Shown here: in pieces, positions 33,838 through 45,800 of the stretch | How positions within the stretch are numbered: position 1 is the stretch's first letter | Layout of the letters: every line of letters begins with the position of its first letter | Assembly: GCA_004431415.1 (NCBI GenBank) | Contig: QPMI01000102.1 | Location: 1-64,000, forward strand | Source: Cyanophora paradoxa | Taxonomy: Eukaryota; Glaucocystophyceae; Cyanophorales; Cyanophoraceae | Reading direction: 5' to 3' | DNA length: 64,000 nt | Program-made: the position numbers and the translations under genes | The notes under the pieces: model-generated | The model's database searches: none | What the model saw: the letters and a program-made list of their open reading frames with translations, nothing else | What the model was told of the DNA's origin: nothing

Positions 33838-35228
33838 CTACTCCGAGGCCTCGCCGCCGCTGCCCTCGTCGGCCTCCTCCTCCGCCCCCGCCTCGAGCTC
33901 GCCGCCATCGCTGCCCGCCTGCGCCGGGCCCGCCCCCGCCTTTGCCTTCCTCCTCCTCTTTCGCTTCCGCTTCGGCTTGTCCGCCTCCGCCTTCGAGGCC
34001 CCCTCCCCGCCATCCCCCTCCGCCTCGCTCGCCGACGCCGCCGCCGCCGCCGAAGCCTGCGCCACAGCCCTCTGAGCACGGGCCTCTTAAACGGATAGGG
34101 ACTCCGGGAGAGACGCGCCTGCTTCGGGTCGGGCTTGGCGTCCGCCTTCGCCTTCTTCTTGCACGAGAGCGGGTTGGGCCCCTTCGCACGCTTCCGCTTC
34201 CCGGGCTTGGGCTTCGTCCCGCTGCCGGCGGCGGCGGGCGCCGCGGCCGCCGCCTCGGCTGGCGCCTCTCCGCCCTCCGCGCCCGCCTCCGCCCCCCCCT
34301 CCGCCGCGGGCGCCACAGCCGCGGCCGCCGGTGCGGGCACAGGCGCCTTCTGCATGCGCTCCCACGCGGCCTTCTCGTGCTTCGCGGGCAGCCCCTTCGC
34401 CTTCTCCATCTGCGGCCGCTCGGACCGGAAGCCTTAGCTTAGCTTGGCTGCGAACCTTCGAGTGCATGTCGCGGGACTCGTTCGAGGGCTTCTCCACCAC
34501 GAGCGTGTGGTTCGAGATGCGGATGAGGGGCACGCCGCCCACCTTCCGCACGCGCCGCTGCATCTCCTCCTCCTGCGACCCGACCATGTACTTCTCCCCC
34601 GCGCGGTCCTCTGCGTGCGCGCGCGCTGGTTTCTCAGCAGAGCAGCGCGGGGCGGCGCGGCCGGACTGGCAGCGCGTCCGCACCGATCAGGCTCGCGATG
34701 CACTCGGCGCCGCTAACGGGAGCGGCGTGCGAGCACTTGATTGAGGTGAAGTTCTTTGCGATCACAGCGGCGCCGCCTGAGGACGGAGCGTGAGGACTGG
34801 CGTGGCGACGCGCCGCGCACGGGCGCGGGCACCGAACGCCTCGCCCCGCTTCCGGATGTCCTGCAGGATGCATCTTGTGACAAGTGGGACGCCAGAGCGG
34901 TCAAGGCGCGCCGCGCGTATTTCGCAGTCGCGGGCGGCGCCAGAGCTTCGGACAGAAGGATATCAGGATAGGCGCGGTCCTCGCATAGCTTCGGAAGCTG
35001 CTCCTTGAGGAAGATCTTTCCCTTGAGCGCCGCTTGGATGAACGGCCCGTCGACTGAAGCCGGGCGGCGGCGGGCGGCGCGATCAGCGCTCGTACGCGCG
35101 CGGTGGACTGGGGCCTCGGCGGGCCACAGTACGCGCTTACCGAGGATGTTGAAAGGCGCCTCAAAGCCGAACGAGATGCGGTACCACTGCAGGATCTTCC
35201 GTATGTGCTTCCGCCGGTCGACACGCAT
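33838..35228 (-). CDS. UTP23: UTP23-like rRNA-processing PIN-domain protein
   Basis: Small-subunit processome factor, nucleolar, acting in early pre-rRNA cleavage and snR30 release. ATG at 35228: MRVDRRKHIRKILQWYRISF then GFEAPFNIL, the typical UTP23/FCF1 start. A GTAAGCG...TTCAG intron joins IL to VDGPFIQAALKGKIFLKEQL, the conserved second block. Next come a segment with IKCSHAAPVSGAECIASLIG (about 34690-34760), YMVGSQEEEMQRRVRKVGGV (34535-34600) and PLIRISNHTLVVEKPS. KGPNPLSCKKKAKAD (34150-34200) is the hallmark UTP23 C-terminal motif. The basic/acidic tail KRKRKRRRKAKAG ends at TAG 33838-33840. The last intron may use a GC donor (CAG|GCGCGT). The PIN active site is usually degenerate in UTP23. 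The RING/B-box gene starts divergently 169 bp away. Confidence 0.85.
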
Positions 35229-35397
35229 CGTGCGCGCGGGGCTGAGCGTCTGCCCAACAAGGAGCGGTAGCTAACGCCACTGATGCGTGCGATGCGATGC
35301 GGGCCACTGCCAGGTGCTCCGGCGACCGAGCGCACTTCGACTCCCGTACCCCTCAAACTAGCCGGCCGAAGCTGCTGGGACAGAGCAGCAGGCCGAA

Positions 35398-38269
35398 ATG
35401 GCGAAGGTGCAGGCGAGCAACGCGATGCCGGACGTGCTGTGCTACTTTTGGTGCGTCTACGAGCTCCGCCCTCCGGCGGGCCGCGCTAGCTCTGCCGAGC
35501 GCCGGCTGACTTCCGCCGGCCTTTAGCTATGACCGGCTGCGAGAACCACGGATATTGGACTGCTGTCACAGCTTCTGCACGAGCTGCCTTTCGCGGTTCG
35601 CGACCCGCGCTGCTGGCCGGCGCTGCTGGCCGAGTTTCGACCCGGCGAGATCCGCACGCGCAGGGCGGCGAAGGACGGCGCCGTATCATGCCCTACCTGC
35701 ACGCTTTCGACTACCGTCCCGCCAACGGGAATCACCGCGCTCCCGAGGAACTACATTCTCGAGGAGCTCATTGAGCAGGCCGTGCCCCCGGACTGCGGTT
35801 CGCACCGCGCCCGCCCGCCGCAGATCCAACGCTTACATGCCCGCAGACAACTGCAGGACGAATCCGCCGGCCCAGGCGCAGCTGTATTGCCACCAGTGCA
35901 CCGCGAACTTCTGTCACCAATGCGGCATGGCCGTCCACGCGGAAAAGTGGGCCGCTTTGCATGCCTCGTTTGCAGCGGCGCCGGCTGATCGCTCGCAGGC
36001 TGTTCCGCTCGCATCAGCTAGTCTCGATCAGCGAGAAGCCGTCGAGCCGTGGCGCGGTGCGCCTTTGCGCCGCCCTGGCCCGCGGCCGCGCTGGAGCCCC
36101 GCGCGCAGGACCAAATGTGCCTCATCCACAAAACGGAAAGGCTCAAGCTGTACTGCGAGACCTGCGAGACCGTGATCTGCTCGTGCGCGGCCCTGCCAAC
36201 CCCCACTCCTCCCGTCCAGCTCGCTGGCTCCGCCCGGCGTCACTCACGCGCGCCCCACCCCGCCTCACCCGGCGCGCAGCGACTGCGTCTTCTCCCCACA
36301 GCACCACGAGCACATCACGACGTACACCCTGGACGCGCACGAGAGCGCGAAGGTAAAGGGCGCATCGTGTCACGCTCGCCGGCCGCGCCTGATGGCCCGC
36401 CCGCAGCGGGAGCTCACCGCGCTCCTGAAGCGCTCCCAGCTCATCGCCGCCTCGCTCTCCTCCGACATGAAGGCGCCCCTACCCCTCCTGCGCCCCTGTA
36501 CCCCTCCCCTCCACTCCACCCTGAACCCCCCTGGCGCAGCTCCTGGACCACAACGTGCAGACGTCCGTCGGGGTACGGCTCTCTCGCCGCATCTCTCGGT
36601 CCGTCCCTCAGACCCGCCCCGCAGGAGCACGAGCGCATCTCCAAGCTCGTCAACGACGCTTTCGACAAGGCACGCTCTGCTGAGGGGAGGGGGAGAAGGC
36701 CGCTCACCTGAGCTGACCCTCGGCCCGGCCCGCCGGCGCAGGTCGTCGCGAGCCTGAACAGGCGGAGGAACGAGCTCCTGGACGTCCTGGACGTGGCCCT
36801 CGAGCGGAGACGTGCGCGGGACCGGAGGGGGGGTACCGCGCGCGGCGGGCGGGGTACCGAGCTGGTTCGGGCGCAGTGATCCGGCTGGACAGCGTCCGGA
36901 AGACGACGCAGAAGTTCCGCGGCAACGTCGACGACGCGAACGTGCGTACCCCTGTACCCCCCTTCGCTCCTCGTACCCCGCCGCTCTGACTTTCGGCGCA
37001 GCTGATCGCGTCGCGGACGATCGAGCGGGGGGACCCCATCGAGACGCTGGCCCTCAAGAACCGATTCGCGCGCCGCGTCGCCGTGCGCTTGTACCCCCCT
37101 CCCCTCAACCTTCCTGTCCTTCTTCTTCTTCCGCCGACCCCGCCCCCCGCCCGGCAGGACTTCGAGGGGACGGACGTGAGCGGGCGCTCGCGGGACCCCT
37201 TCGAGTTCGCCGTGCAGCTGCAGGACGTCGAGGCCGCCGCCGCTGCCTCCCGCAGGCCCGCACGTACCCCCTCCTCTCGATCCCCTCCCCCCCCCCTCCT
37301 CCCAACGCACTCCTGCAGGCTGGGCTTCGTTCGGTGGAAGCCGACGGGCATGATGGTGCGGCGAGGGCGGGCGGGCGGGCGGGCGGGAACGAGAGGCGTC
37401 GCTGAGGTCAAAGGGGGCCGCAGGTGCCGCCGCCCATGGCGGGGGACCCGGAGTACAGCCGCCCCGGGGTGATCCACTGGCTCGGGACGAACCGGGGCAA
37501 GGCGAAGTGGCAGAACCCCGCCGTCTACAAGATCGTGCGTACCCCGCCCGCCCCCCCGCTCGCTCGAAGATCGTCCTCGACGGTGCCCCTCCTCGCGCTC
37601 TGACCTTCCCCCGCCCCTCAGGTGAACGTCGCGGCGTCGAGCGTATACGTTGGCATGGTCGAGATGTTCGTGGACAACAAGGCGTGTACCCCCCCTCTCC
37701 CCCTCTCCTCTTGTTCCTCCTCTGACGCCCCCCACCTACCCAGGTCGGCCGCTTCTGCACGCAGGACGAGCCGAGTGCGCGCCGCGCAGCCGTGCCCCCA
37801 CTGCAGCCGGCCCGCTCCGGCCTCACGCCGCCCCGCAGACGCGTGGGTCTCCGTCGCGCTCCCGAAGACGGTGCTGGTCTACGTAACTCACTACACGCTG
37901 GGCTTCTGCCAGGGCGGCGACCGCGCCGTACCCCGCAACTGGGACCTGCAGGGATCCCGCAACGGCCGCGACTGGGTCACGCTCTCCTCGCACAGGCGCG
38001 CGCATACTGCTGTCGTACCCCCTCTTCTGTGCCTGTACCCGGGCCGATGCCCCGCGCGCGCGCGCAGGAACGACAAGACCTTCTCCTCGAAACTTATCTC
38101 GAGCACGTGGCGCGTCGAGGAGCGAGACGAGGCGTTCAGCCAGTTCCGCGTGCTGCAGACGGGCCCGAGCGGGCAGGGCAACTTCCTCTGCGTCAGCGGT
38201 TTCGAGGTGTACGGCATGGTGCTGGACGACGAGATCCCGTCGCTTATGGGCACCGCCACCGCAAAGTGA
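35398..38269 (+). CDS. RING / B-box / coiled-coil protein with C-terminal discoidin-like domain
   Basis: Likely TRIM-like E3 ubiquitin ligase. Start ATG 35398 (MAKVQASNAMPDVL). A GTGCGT...TTTAG intron forms the RING start CYFCYDRLREPRILDC, then CHSFCTSCLSRFATR (35560-35610). The RING ends with VSCPTCTLSTTVPPTGITAL (about 35680-35735). Two B-box-like fingers follow: YCHQCTANFCHQCGMAVHAE (35885-35945) and CLIHKTERLKLYCETCETVI (36118-36178). Helical exons follow (RELTALLKRSQLIAASLSSD, ERISKLVNDAFDKA, VVASLNRRRNELLDVLDVAL). After a middle part comes a discoidin (F5/8C-like) domain: VIHWLGTNRGKAKWQNPAVY (37471-37530), VLVYVTHYTLGFCQGG (37870), RNWDLQGSRNGRDWVTLSSH (37939-37995), FRVLQTGPSGQGN and VSGFEVYGMV (38190). 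Stop at 38267-38269. This discoidin subtype resembles that of HECTD1/muskelin-like proteins. No B30.2 domain is present. Confidence 0.75.
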
Positions 38270-38618
38270 CGCCCGCGCGACCCGGAGGTCTTAGCTAGAT
38301 AGAGAGGCAGCGCCCGCGCCGTGTCCCACGCAGAAGAGAGACGAGTCCTTGCATTCAAGAAAGCCATCGCTAAGCTGAGTGTCGTTAAGGGCCGTGCGCG
38401 TGGCCTGCACGGTAGCCATGGCGCCGGGTTGCGATTGGCTTGTGCGCGGCGACCAGCCGCTGCGATTGCTCTGTGACGCTGGTCGGCCCGTGCGGTCTGA
38501 TGTTCGGCTCCGGCCGAGCTGAGTGCCGGTGCCGGGGTTGGCCGCGTTGGTCGCTGAGTCGACTGTGTGCCGGGACTGGGGCTGCGACGCGCTGCTCACG
38601 TCGGTTGGCCGCCCGAGA
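38270..38618. other. Convergent 3' intergenic region
   Basis: Short spacer between the stops of the RING/B-box gene and the LYR gene. No feature was seen apart from CTAG-rich sequence near 38295. Confidence 0.5.
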
Positions 38619-39117
38619 TCACCTGTTGAAGCCGTCCGCTGCCGAGCGGCGTGAGCAGCGGCGAAGGGGACAGAGCGCGCGCGGCGCGAGCGCACATTTG
38701 TAGATCTGGTCCGAAAGCTCCGGCTTGAGGTCTGCGAGGATCGTGAGGGTCACGAGGTCGTGCCGGCCCATGTCGACGAGCTGCGTGATCTTCGCCGGGT
38801 CCTTCTCGTCCATGTAGAAGCGGAACATCTCCTTGATATTCGCGACCGCCTTCGCGCGCGGCCGCTGCACGGGAACGCGCTGGGCGGTCCGCAGGAAGCT
38901 CTTGTACAGCCCGAGCACCTGTGGCGGGCGCGACCCGGTATCAGCCCGACTCCACGAGGCCGGCGTCGCCACGGCAAACCTGGGCGCGCTGCATCGAGGG
39001 AGCGAAGAAGCTTGGTGCGGGGGTTACACTCGCGCCGGGTACAGTCAGTTCGTGGTTCGTGGTGGCGCGCATGGACGCGTTCAGCTTCTCCGTGATCCCT
39101 GCCCGTGGCGGCAACAT
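38619..39117 (-). CDS. LYR-motif (Complex1_LYR-like) protein
   Basis: Small basic protein. Candidate start ATG at 39117 (MLPPRAGITEKLNASMRATT then NHELT). A GTACCCG...CACAG intron joins in phase 0 to VLGLYKSFLRTAQRVPVQRP, with the LYK form of the LYR tripeptide. This is followed by AKAVANIKEMFRFYMDEKD, PAKITQLVDMGRHDLVTLTI and LADLKPELSDQIYK, the usual three-helix layout. LYR proteins are mitochondrial adaptors that bind acyl-ACP and serve complex I, complex III or Fe-S assembly; the subgroup cannot be told here. The reading continues to TGA at 38619 through a basic tail (SDQIYKCALAPRALCPLRRC) that may instead be an unrecognised intron. The internal Met at about 39069 is an alternative start. 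It is divergent from the Mpv17 gene. Confidence 0.72.
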
Positions 39118-40970
39118 GCTGGTCAGTAGCGCGCTACTCGCTCCTCACGGCCGCGTAGCCGATTGGCACCGATCCACCCCAGCCTCCCGCAGCGTTATCC
39201 AGCCTCGGGGCTGCTCTAGAGCCTAGCAAAGCTCACATCTTTCGCCCGGCCTGCCTCGCGACCCCGATCAGCTAGATCCGATTCAGTTCGCTGCCCACCC
39301 GCGGCTGACATTCTGCCGCGCGCTCGGCCTTCGCAGGTTACCAGCCATGTCGCGCGGACACGTGCGCTCATTCGTGGCGCGGTGGCCGCCCGCAGCCACG
39401 CGGTCGTGCCGCGCGCCCAGTTCTCGACCACGCGCATGGAGGCGTCGGGCTTCAGCGGCAAGCGCGTCTTCCGCGCGGGCATCTGGCGGCGCACGTTCTC
39501 TTCTGAGTCCAACGGCGACTTCGGCACGTCGGGCGGCAGCGGCGGCGGCAAGAACGGCGGCAAGACCCGCACTGGCGGCAGCGGCAACGAGGGCGGGGAC
39601 AACAACGGCGGCGACGACGAGGAGGCCAACTTCTTCAAGCGCCTCTGGCGCCAGTATGAGCGGCTGCTCATCGAGAAGCCGATGGTACGATCCCGCGCGA
39701 CCCGCCCCGCCCCGCCCGGCGCCCTGCGCCCCGCTCGCTCGCCCCGCCGCGGCTCACCCGAGCGCCGCTCCGCAGCTCACGAAGTCCGTCACCTCGGGCA
39801 TCATCCAGGGCCTCGGCGACCTCGTCTCCCAGGTGACCCGTACCCCCCAGCCCCGGCCGGACCCCCGCAGCCCCCGCCGAGCCCCGTACCCCGCCAGCTG
39901 GGCGAGGGCGCGCTGAGCGCGCACCGCCTCGCGGTCATGACCGTCACCGGCGGAGCCTTCGTGGGTCCCGTCCTCGCCGCCTGGTCCGCAGTCCGCTCCC
40001 GTTGCGCGGCGCGGGCCTGACGCGCGCGCGCGCGCCCTCGCCAGGTACTCGGTGCTCTTCCGCCTGCTCCCGGGTACCGGCACCGGCGGCGTCCTCGGCC
40101 GCGTCGCCATGGACCAGCTCGTGTGCGCAGCGTACCCCCCACCTCCCCCCCCGGCCGCGCCGCGCCGCGGGAGGCGGTACCCCCCTGACGCGGGGCGCCG
40201 TCAGCTTCGCGCCCATCTTCACCGCCGCCATCTTCACCGTGATCGGCCTTCTCGAGGGCAAGTCCCTCGGCGATTGCAAGGAGAAGGTACCCGGGGGAGG
40301 GGGTACCCTTTCTTCTTTCGGAAACCGCTGAGCGAGTACCCCCCAGCTCGACCGGGACTGGTGGACGGCGCTCAAGGCGAACTGGAAGGTTTGGCCCCTG
40401 GCGCAGCTCATCAACATGAAGCGCGTACCCCCCCACCTCCCCCCGCCCACCCGCTTCCCCCCCCACCCCCCCACCCCCTAACCTTCCCCTACCCCTCGGC
40501 AGGTTCGTGCCGCAGCAGTTCAACGTCCTCTTCGTCAACCTCGTCGCCGTCGGTCCGTACCCCCCCCTCCGCCCCCCCACCCCCCGCCCCCTCGACCTCC
40601 CCCGTCGACGCGTTCCCCTCCCCTCGCCTTCGTCTTTCGCTCTCGCCCCCTTTCGCTCACCTTGTCCGCCCCAGGCTGGAACGCGTACATCTCGAACCTC
40701 GCCCACAAGGACGACGGCCCCGCCGCCCCCGAGGTGCGCCCTTCCAGGGCGAGGCGCTCGAAGGCGAGGCGGTCCTGCGAGGGCTGTTGGGGGCCGGGGC
40801 CGAGCCGCCCGGCCGCCCGGCCGGCGCTCGCTAGGCGCAGTCTGGCCGAGCCGAGCCGTCTCTGACGCCCCTCCCCGCCCCCGCACGCGCAGGCCGGCGC
40901 CAACGAGGAGGCCGAAGGCGGCCACGTCAACCCGCCCCCGGCGCCCGCCGCCGCCCCCGCGAAGCCTTAA
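39116..40970 (+). CDS. Mpv17/PMP22-family organelle membrane protein
   Basis: Four-TM family of mitochondrial and peroxisomal inner-membrane proteins. Exons: a presequence-like basic region HVARTRALIRGAVAARS with RRTFSSES, a Gly/Asn linker, then LLIEKPM. An intron follows (GTACGATC...CCGCAG), then LTKSVTSGIIQGLGDLVSQ (39777-39833). YSVLFRLLPGTGTGGVLGRV (40047-40110) is next. MDQLVCA joins across a GTACCCC...GTCAG intron to AFAPIFTAAIFTVIGLLEGK, then LDRDWWTALKANWKVWPLAQ (40351-40410), FVPQQFNVLFVNLVAV (40503-40552) and GWNAYISNLAHKD (40674). TAA is at 40968-40970. The block W...WPLAQxINxxFVP...LFVNxVAVxWNxYxS is diagnostic for the family. The first exon is uncertain: the in-frame exon begins after an acceptor at 39339, and ATG-CTG at 39116-39121 with a GTCAGT donor fits phase and would start MLVTSHVART. 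Confidence 0.8.
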
Positions 40971-41156
40971 GCCAAGGACCCGGTCCCATCGGGTCGGTCG
41001 AGGGCAGTTAGGGGTGCGACTCCGGCAGCGCGGGGTCTGCGGTAGCAAGTACGGCCAGTTTCTCTCGTAATATAATGCAGGATCTTTGAATGCACAGATC
41101 CGGAAGGCAGGGAGCAGAAGGCTGCGCGTGCGTGTGTGCACGGGTACGGGTGCGGC

Positions 41157-42640
41157 CTACGTCGCCGCGTCTCCTCCGGCCCCGCCCGCCTCGGGATCCG
41201 CCTCGGACTTCTGGGCCGGCGCCGGTGCCGGCCTGGGCCGCTCCGGCGGGCCGATGGGCCCGATCATCTCCCCCTCGCCCTCGCCCGCCGCGCCCTCCTC
41301 CTCCTCGGCCGCCGCCGCCGCCGCGGAGACCGACGGGACCGCCTGCTTCTTCTTGGCACTAGGGCCCTCCGCCCCGTCGGCGTCGCTTCCCTGCGAGTAG
41401 TAGGATCAGATTCGGATCGAGGTGGGAGGGGCGAAGCAAGGCATGGCGCACCTCGCCCCCCGCATCGCCCTCGCCCTCGCCCTCGCCGCCGGCGGCCGCC
41501 GCCTTTCGCTTCGCCGCGTTCGCGCCGCCGTCCGGCCGTTTCTGCGGTCATCCGGCTAAGCGAGCGGATCCGGCTGAGCTCGCCCCGCTCGCCCCCGCAG
41601 CAGCCGTCCAGGCTCAGCCATGCAGCGGATCCAGCTAAGCTCGGCACGCCCGCGCGCCCCGCCCCGCCCCGCCCGGCGCGCGCACGCTCTGCTTGGGCTT
41701 GGCAGCCTCCTCCAGCACGTGCCTGACGTCCGCCGCCTTCGCCACGTCCACCGGTCGCTTCCCGTGCTTGTCCTGCGCGACAGTGCGGGCCGGTGAGCGG
41801 CCTGGGAGGGAGGAGGGGCCCGGGCGCCGCGCGCCTTGTAAGTCAGGTTCGCGCGGTGCTTGAGCAGGATCTGCGGACGGCGGCGTAAGAGGAAGAAGGA
41901 TTCGATGGATTGGAAATACAAGGCGCGCCTGGATGACTTCTAGGTGGCCTTTCATAGCCGCCAGGTGGAGCGCAGTTTGCTGCCGGCGGGAGCTGAGACG
42001 GGGCGGGGCGGGGCGGAGCGGCGAGAGAGGGCGGAGGCGGCGAGCCGAGCCGCGCGCCTTCGTCTTCGAGTTCTGCGCGTTGATCTGCGACCGCTTGTCG
42101 TCCGCGATCGCCGCCACGGCGCCCGCGTGCCCGCCTTGGCTGCGGCGCGCGGGCCTCGTTTCGGCCAGCCGCGCTCTCCTGCGATGGCGCGCGGGAACGT
42201 ACCTCGCGAACATGAGCGGAGTGACGTCGTCGGCCGCCTTTGCGTTCACGTCTGCCCCCGCCTGCGCAGCTGGCCTCAGCGGCCGTGCCAAACCAGCTGC
42301 AGCAGCGCGGCCCGCTCGCCTGCAGGAGGGCCTTCACGGCTTCAGCCTTGCCAGCCCACGCAGCCATGTGCAGAGCAGTGCGCTGCGAGGTTCGCACGCG
42401 TCTGCGATGAGCGCGGGGGCCTCGAGGATGCTCGGCGCGGCACGTACATTCAGCTTGTCGCGTGCGTTGATCTCCGCTGCGCTCGGAAGCGTCATTCGTG
42501 CGTCGCGGGATGCGGCGAAGCTGGCAGGGGCCCGTACTGTTCTCGTCCGTAACGAGCTCCTTGATCCGGTCCACGTCGCCCGCCCGCGCCGCTCCGTGCA
42601 GATCCAGCCCGCCGGCCGGTGCCGCCGCTTCCTCGGACAT
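41157..42640 (-). CDS. Ankyrin-repeat protein
   Basis: ATG 42640: MSEEAAAPAGGLDLHGAARA then GDVDRIKELVTDENS. Ankyrin units are spread over short exons: TALHMAAWAGKAEAVKALLQ (42320-42380), AGADVNAKAADDVTPLMFAR (42210-42270), GGHAGAVAAIADDKRSQINA (42080-42140), TALHLAAMKGHLEVIQARL (41925-41980), ILLKHRANLTYKA (41840-41875) and DKHGKRPVDVAKAADVRHVL (41715-41775). The Ala/Glu/Pro-rich tail EGEMIGPIGPPERPRPAPAP ends at TAG 41157-41159. About six repeats give a general protein-binding solenoid, and no catalytic domain is seen. Introns are short. The 3' end converges on the Mpv17 gene (187 bp apart). The 5' end is 187 bp from the divergent vWA-type gene. Confidence 0.75.
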
Positions 42641-42826
42641 CGCAGAAGGCTCGCGAGGCTGGCGTTGACGAGTTCGTGCCGCTCCGGGGGGGTTCACCAA
42701 ACTTGGGCTTCAAGCCGAACGGCCCTCGCCGAAATGTAGCTAGCGCCCAGCTCGGCCAGCTGACCATCTCCGGGCTTCAGGATGCTGAAGATAAACGTTA
42801 GCTAACGTCAGGGAGTGCGGGGCGAG

Positions 42827-45800
42827 ATGCGGGGATCGGCCGCGCTGGTGCTGCTCGCCGCAGCGGTGCTGCTGTGGCTGGCTGGCGTGGCCAGCGGCCA
42901 GACACCAACAGCCGCATCCTCGACGGATCGATACAGCTACGCCACCGACCGCGCGTGCGGATCCCTCTTGAACTCGACCGCGAGGACGTGCGGGAAAGCG
43001 GGCTGGCGCTGCGTCGAGACCTCCGGCGGGCCCGCCTGCGTGGATTTCTCGTGCGCACGCTCCCCGCGGTCGTCTTCCCCCGCCTCCGCCGCGCCGACCC
43101 CTGCGCGCCGCCGCAGCTGCGCGTCGTTCACCGCCGGCCGCATCTACACCGCCCCAGCCTCCCTAGGCTCCCTCGTTGCGGTGCGCGGCCCACAGGCGAC
43201 AAGCGTAGATCGAATCCGCCGAGCGGCGGGGCGCCGGCGTGCGGGCGCAGGTGCAGTTCACGGTCCAGAGCTCCTGCACCGGGGGCGGCCTCTCCGGCCT
43301 CTCTCTCGGCCAGGTCTGCTTTGCGGCCGCCCAGGCTCCCCTAATCCTCTACCCCCTTCCATCTTCTCTCTCACGCGCAGATCGCCGCGTGGGAGGGCAG
43401 CGACGACCCGTCTCCCCTCCCCTCCTTCGGGGCCGCCCTCTCCGGATACGGCGCGCCTCTCGCCTTCCCGTACCCCCCTGCATCCTCTTACCCCCCCCCC
43501 CATTCCAGGATACGGCTTCCTCTGGGAAGTCCTGCTGCTGGTGGACGCGAGCGCGAACTCGGCGGGGGCGGCGCCGCGCCTGGCCGAGGCGTCCCGCCGC
43601 TTCCTCGCCGCCGCCCGCGCCGGCGACTCCCTCGCCTCCCTCGCCATTGGGACCTTCGCGTCCGGACCGGTGCGAATTTGATCTGATCTCGAATCCGAAC
43701 CGCGAATTTGATCTCTGATTAACCCGGTACCCCCGCAGGCCGTGAACCTCCTGGCCGACTTTTCCGCGCCCTCCTCCCCCTCCCTCCAGATCGCCGCGGA
43801 CCGTATACCCTCCCTCATCTCGTGCGCGGCCCTCAGTCTGGGCTCTGTTCGATGGTTAATGAAGCCGTACCCCTCGTTACAGGAACGACTCCGCTCTGAA
43901 CCTCTACGGCGGTCCGCGCTGCGCCGTACCCCCTTCCCGCATCTCCTAACCCCGCTCCCGATCTCACCACTGTACCCCCCTCCAGGCGTCCTCCGCGGCC
44001 TCGCGCTCCTCCAGGACCGCCTCGCTTCCAGCGTTCGTCGTACCCCCGCGGGATGCATGTACCCCCTCCGACGCCTTCCCGCTCGCAGGCCCGATCCAGC
44101 CTCTCCCGGAGGGGCCTTTTGGTGGTGTACGCCTCTCAGGCGCGCATTCTGTAAAACCCTATCACCGTTTCTTGCTTCCGTTGATCCTGTACCCCCGCAG
44201 GACGACGGGGCGGGCTGGGCGGACCGGGCGGCCGCTGTGGAGGCCGCCCGCGCCGCTCGCGTCGCGAGGTTCGCCGTACCCCCCTTGGCTCACCCCCCCT
44301 TTCGAAGTCCCGAGCGCCGCGCACCCGCAGCCCCGCGGTCGACGTCTACACGGTGGGGCTCTACCCCCCTCGGCGCCGCAGGAGGCGCGGCGCACGCCGC
44401 GGGGCCCTCTCCGCTGTACGCCCCGCCGCCTCCCGTCCCTCTACCCCGCCCCAACTCGGCGGCAGGCGTCGTACCCCGGGATCCTCTCCTCCCTGGGCTT
44501 TGGGGGTAGCACAGTCGCCCCCGACGCCGCCACCCTCCCCGCAGCCTTCCTCGAGGTGGGTACCGCATTTCTCTCCTGAAAGGGCCCCGCCCGGATTCGA
44601 ACCCGGGATCTGCAGGCGGCCTCCGCGGTCTCGGCCAACGCGTCGTCCACGTACGTGTTGACGTACTGCTCTCCCAAGCGCGCCCCGCGCGCGGTACCCC
44701 TCTCCGTACGCACGCCCCGCTCCAAGCATCTCGTACCCCCCAATGCCTAATCCCCCTCGCAGATCGGCCTCGCCCCGGCCTCAGGGACCGGCCGGCCCCC
44801 CGCCCCGCCCGCCTCAGTCGCGCTCTCCTTCAACTCTACCCTCTTCTCGTGCGCTGCGTCGACGCCGTACCCCCCACCCTCTCTTCTAAGAATAGCATCG
44901 CCCCCAGGCCGGCGTGTAACGCGGGGACGGACGCGTGCGCTGTGTGCGCGGCGGCGGGCTGGCGGTGCCCTGCCTGCGGCCTGGCGCTCGCCGTGCGGCT
45001 GGCCAGCAACGCATCCTCCAGCGGCGGGGGCGGCACCTCTTCCGGTACCTCCCCCCTTCCTTCGTACATCGCTGGCCGGCAGCGCCGCGCTGACTTTTAT
45101 CTGTCTGTCCGTCTTCTTCGGGGCGGCAGCCGGGGGCTCGACAGCCGGCGGGAGCGGCGGCTCGACCGGCGCGTCGGTCGCGCCCTCCGGCAGCGGCGAG
45201 GTCTGCCGGCCTCCCCAAGAGCTCCTCCCCCCTCGACCCCCCGCTCGCCCTCGCTCACGCCCCCCCCTCCCCCCCCCTCCCCCCAGGTCTGCCGCTCGAC
45301 GGAGAACCTCCTCTCCTCGGGCGAGTGCGCCCCGCGCTGGGCCGTCGCCCTCGCCGTGCGCGCACCCCGTGTACCCCCACCTCCTCCTCCCCCCCCCAGG
45401 GCCTGCCAGGCTCAGCCTCCTCCCCCCCTCTCCAGGTCCTGTTCCCGCTGCTGGCGGTGGGGACGTGCTGCTGCGGGGCGCTCCTCTGGTACCGGAGCCG
45501 CCGCCTGCGGCAGGAGGCGCGCCGCGAGGGCAAGGCTCCCGGCCCGCCGCAGCAGCCGCCGCCGCCGCGCAGGCGCCTCCGCAGGGGGCGGCGCCGGCCA
45601 CCGGCTCAGAAGGACAGCCTCAGCCTCAGCCTCAGCCTCAGGCCCAGGCCCAGACGCAGGCGCAGGCGCAGGGCGGCAGCCCTTCGCGGAAGGACGCCAG
45701 CTTTGCGAAGCTGCTTCGGGAGGACGCGAGGGGGCTCGCCCGGGCCGCCCTCAAGCTGGCAACCCTCGAGCCGCCCCCGCCCCGCCCCAGCCCCAGCCGA

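Noticed and set aside
44560-44630. Possible tRNA gene around GGATTCGAACC
   Set aside because: Only a T-arm-like piece is present. There is no D-arm, anticodon arm or matching acceptor stem within tRNA distance. The same holds at 4772, 7180 and 27604.
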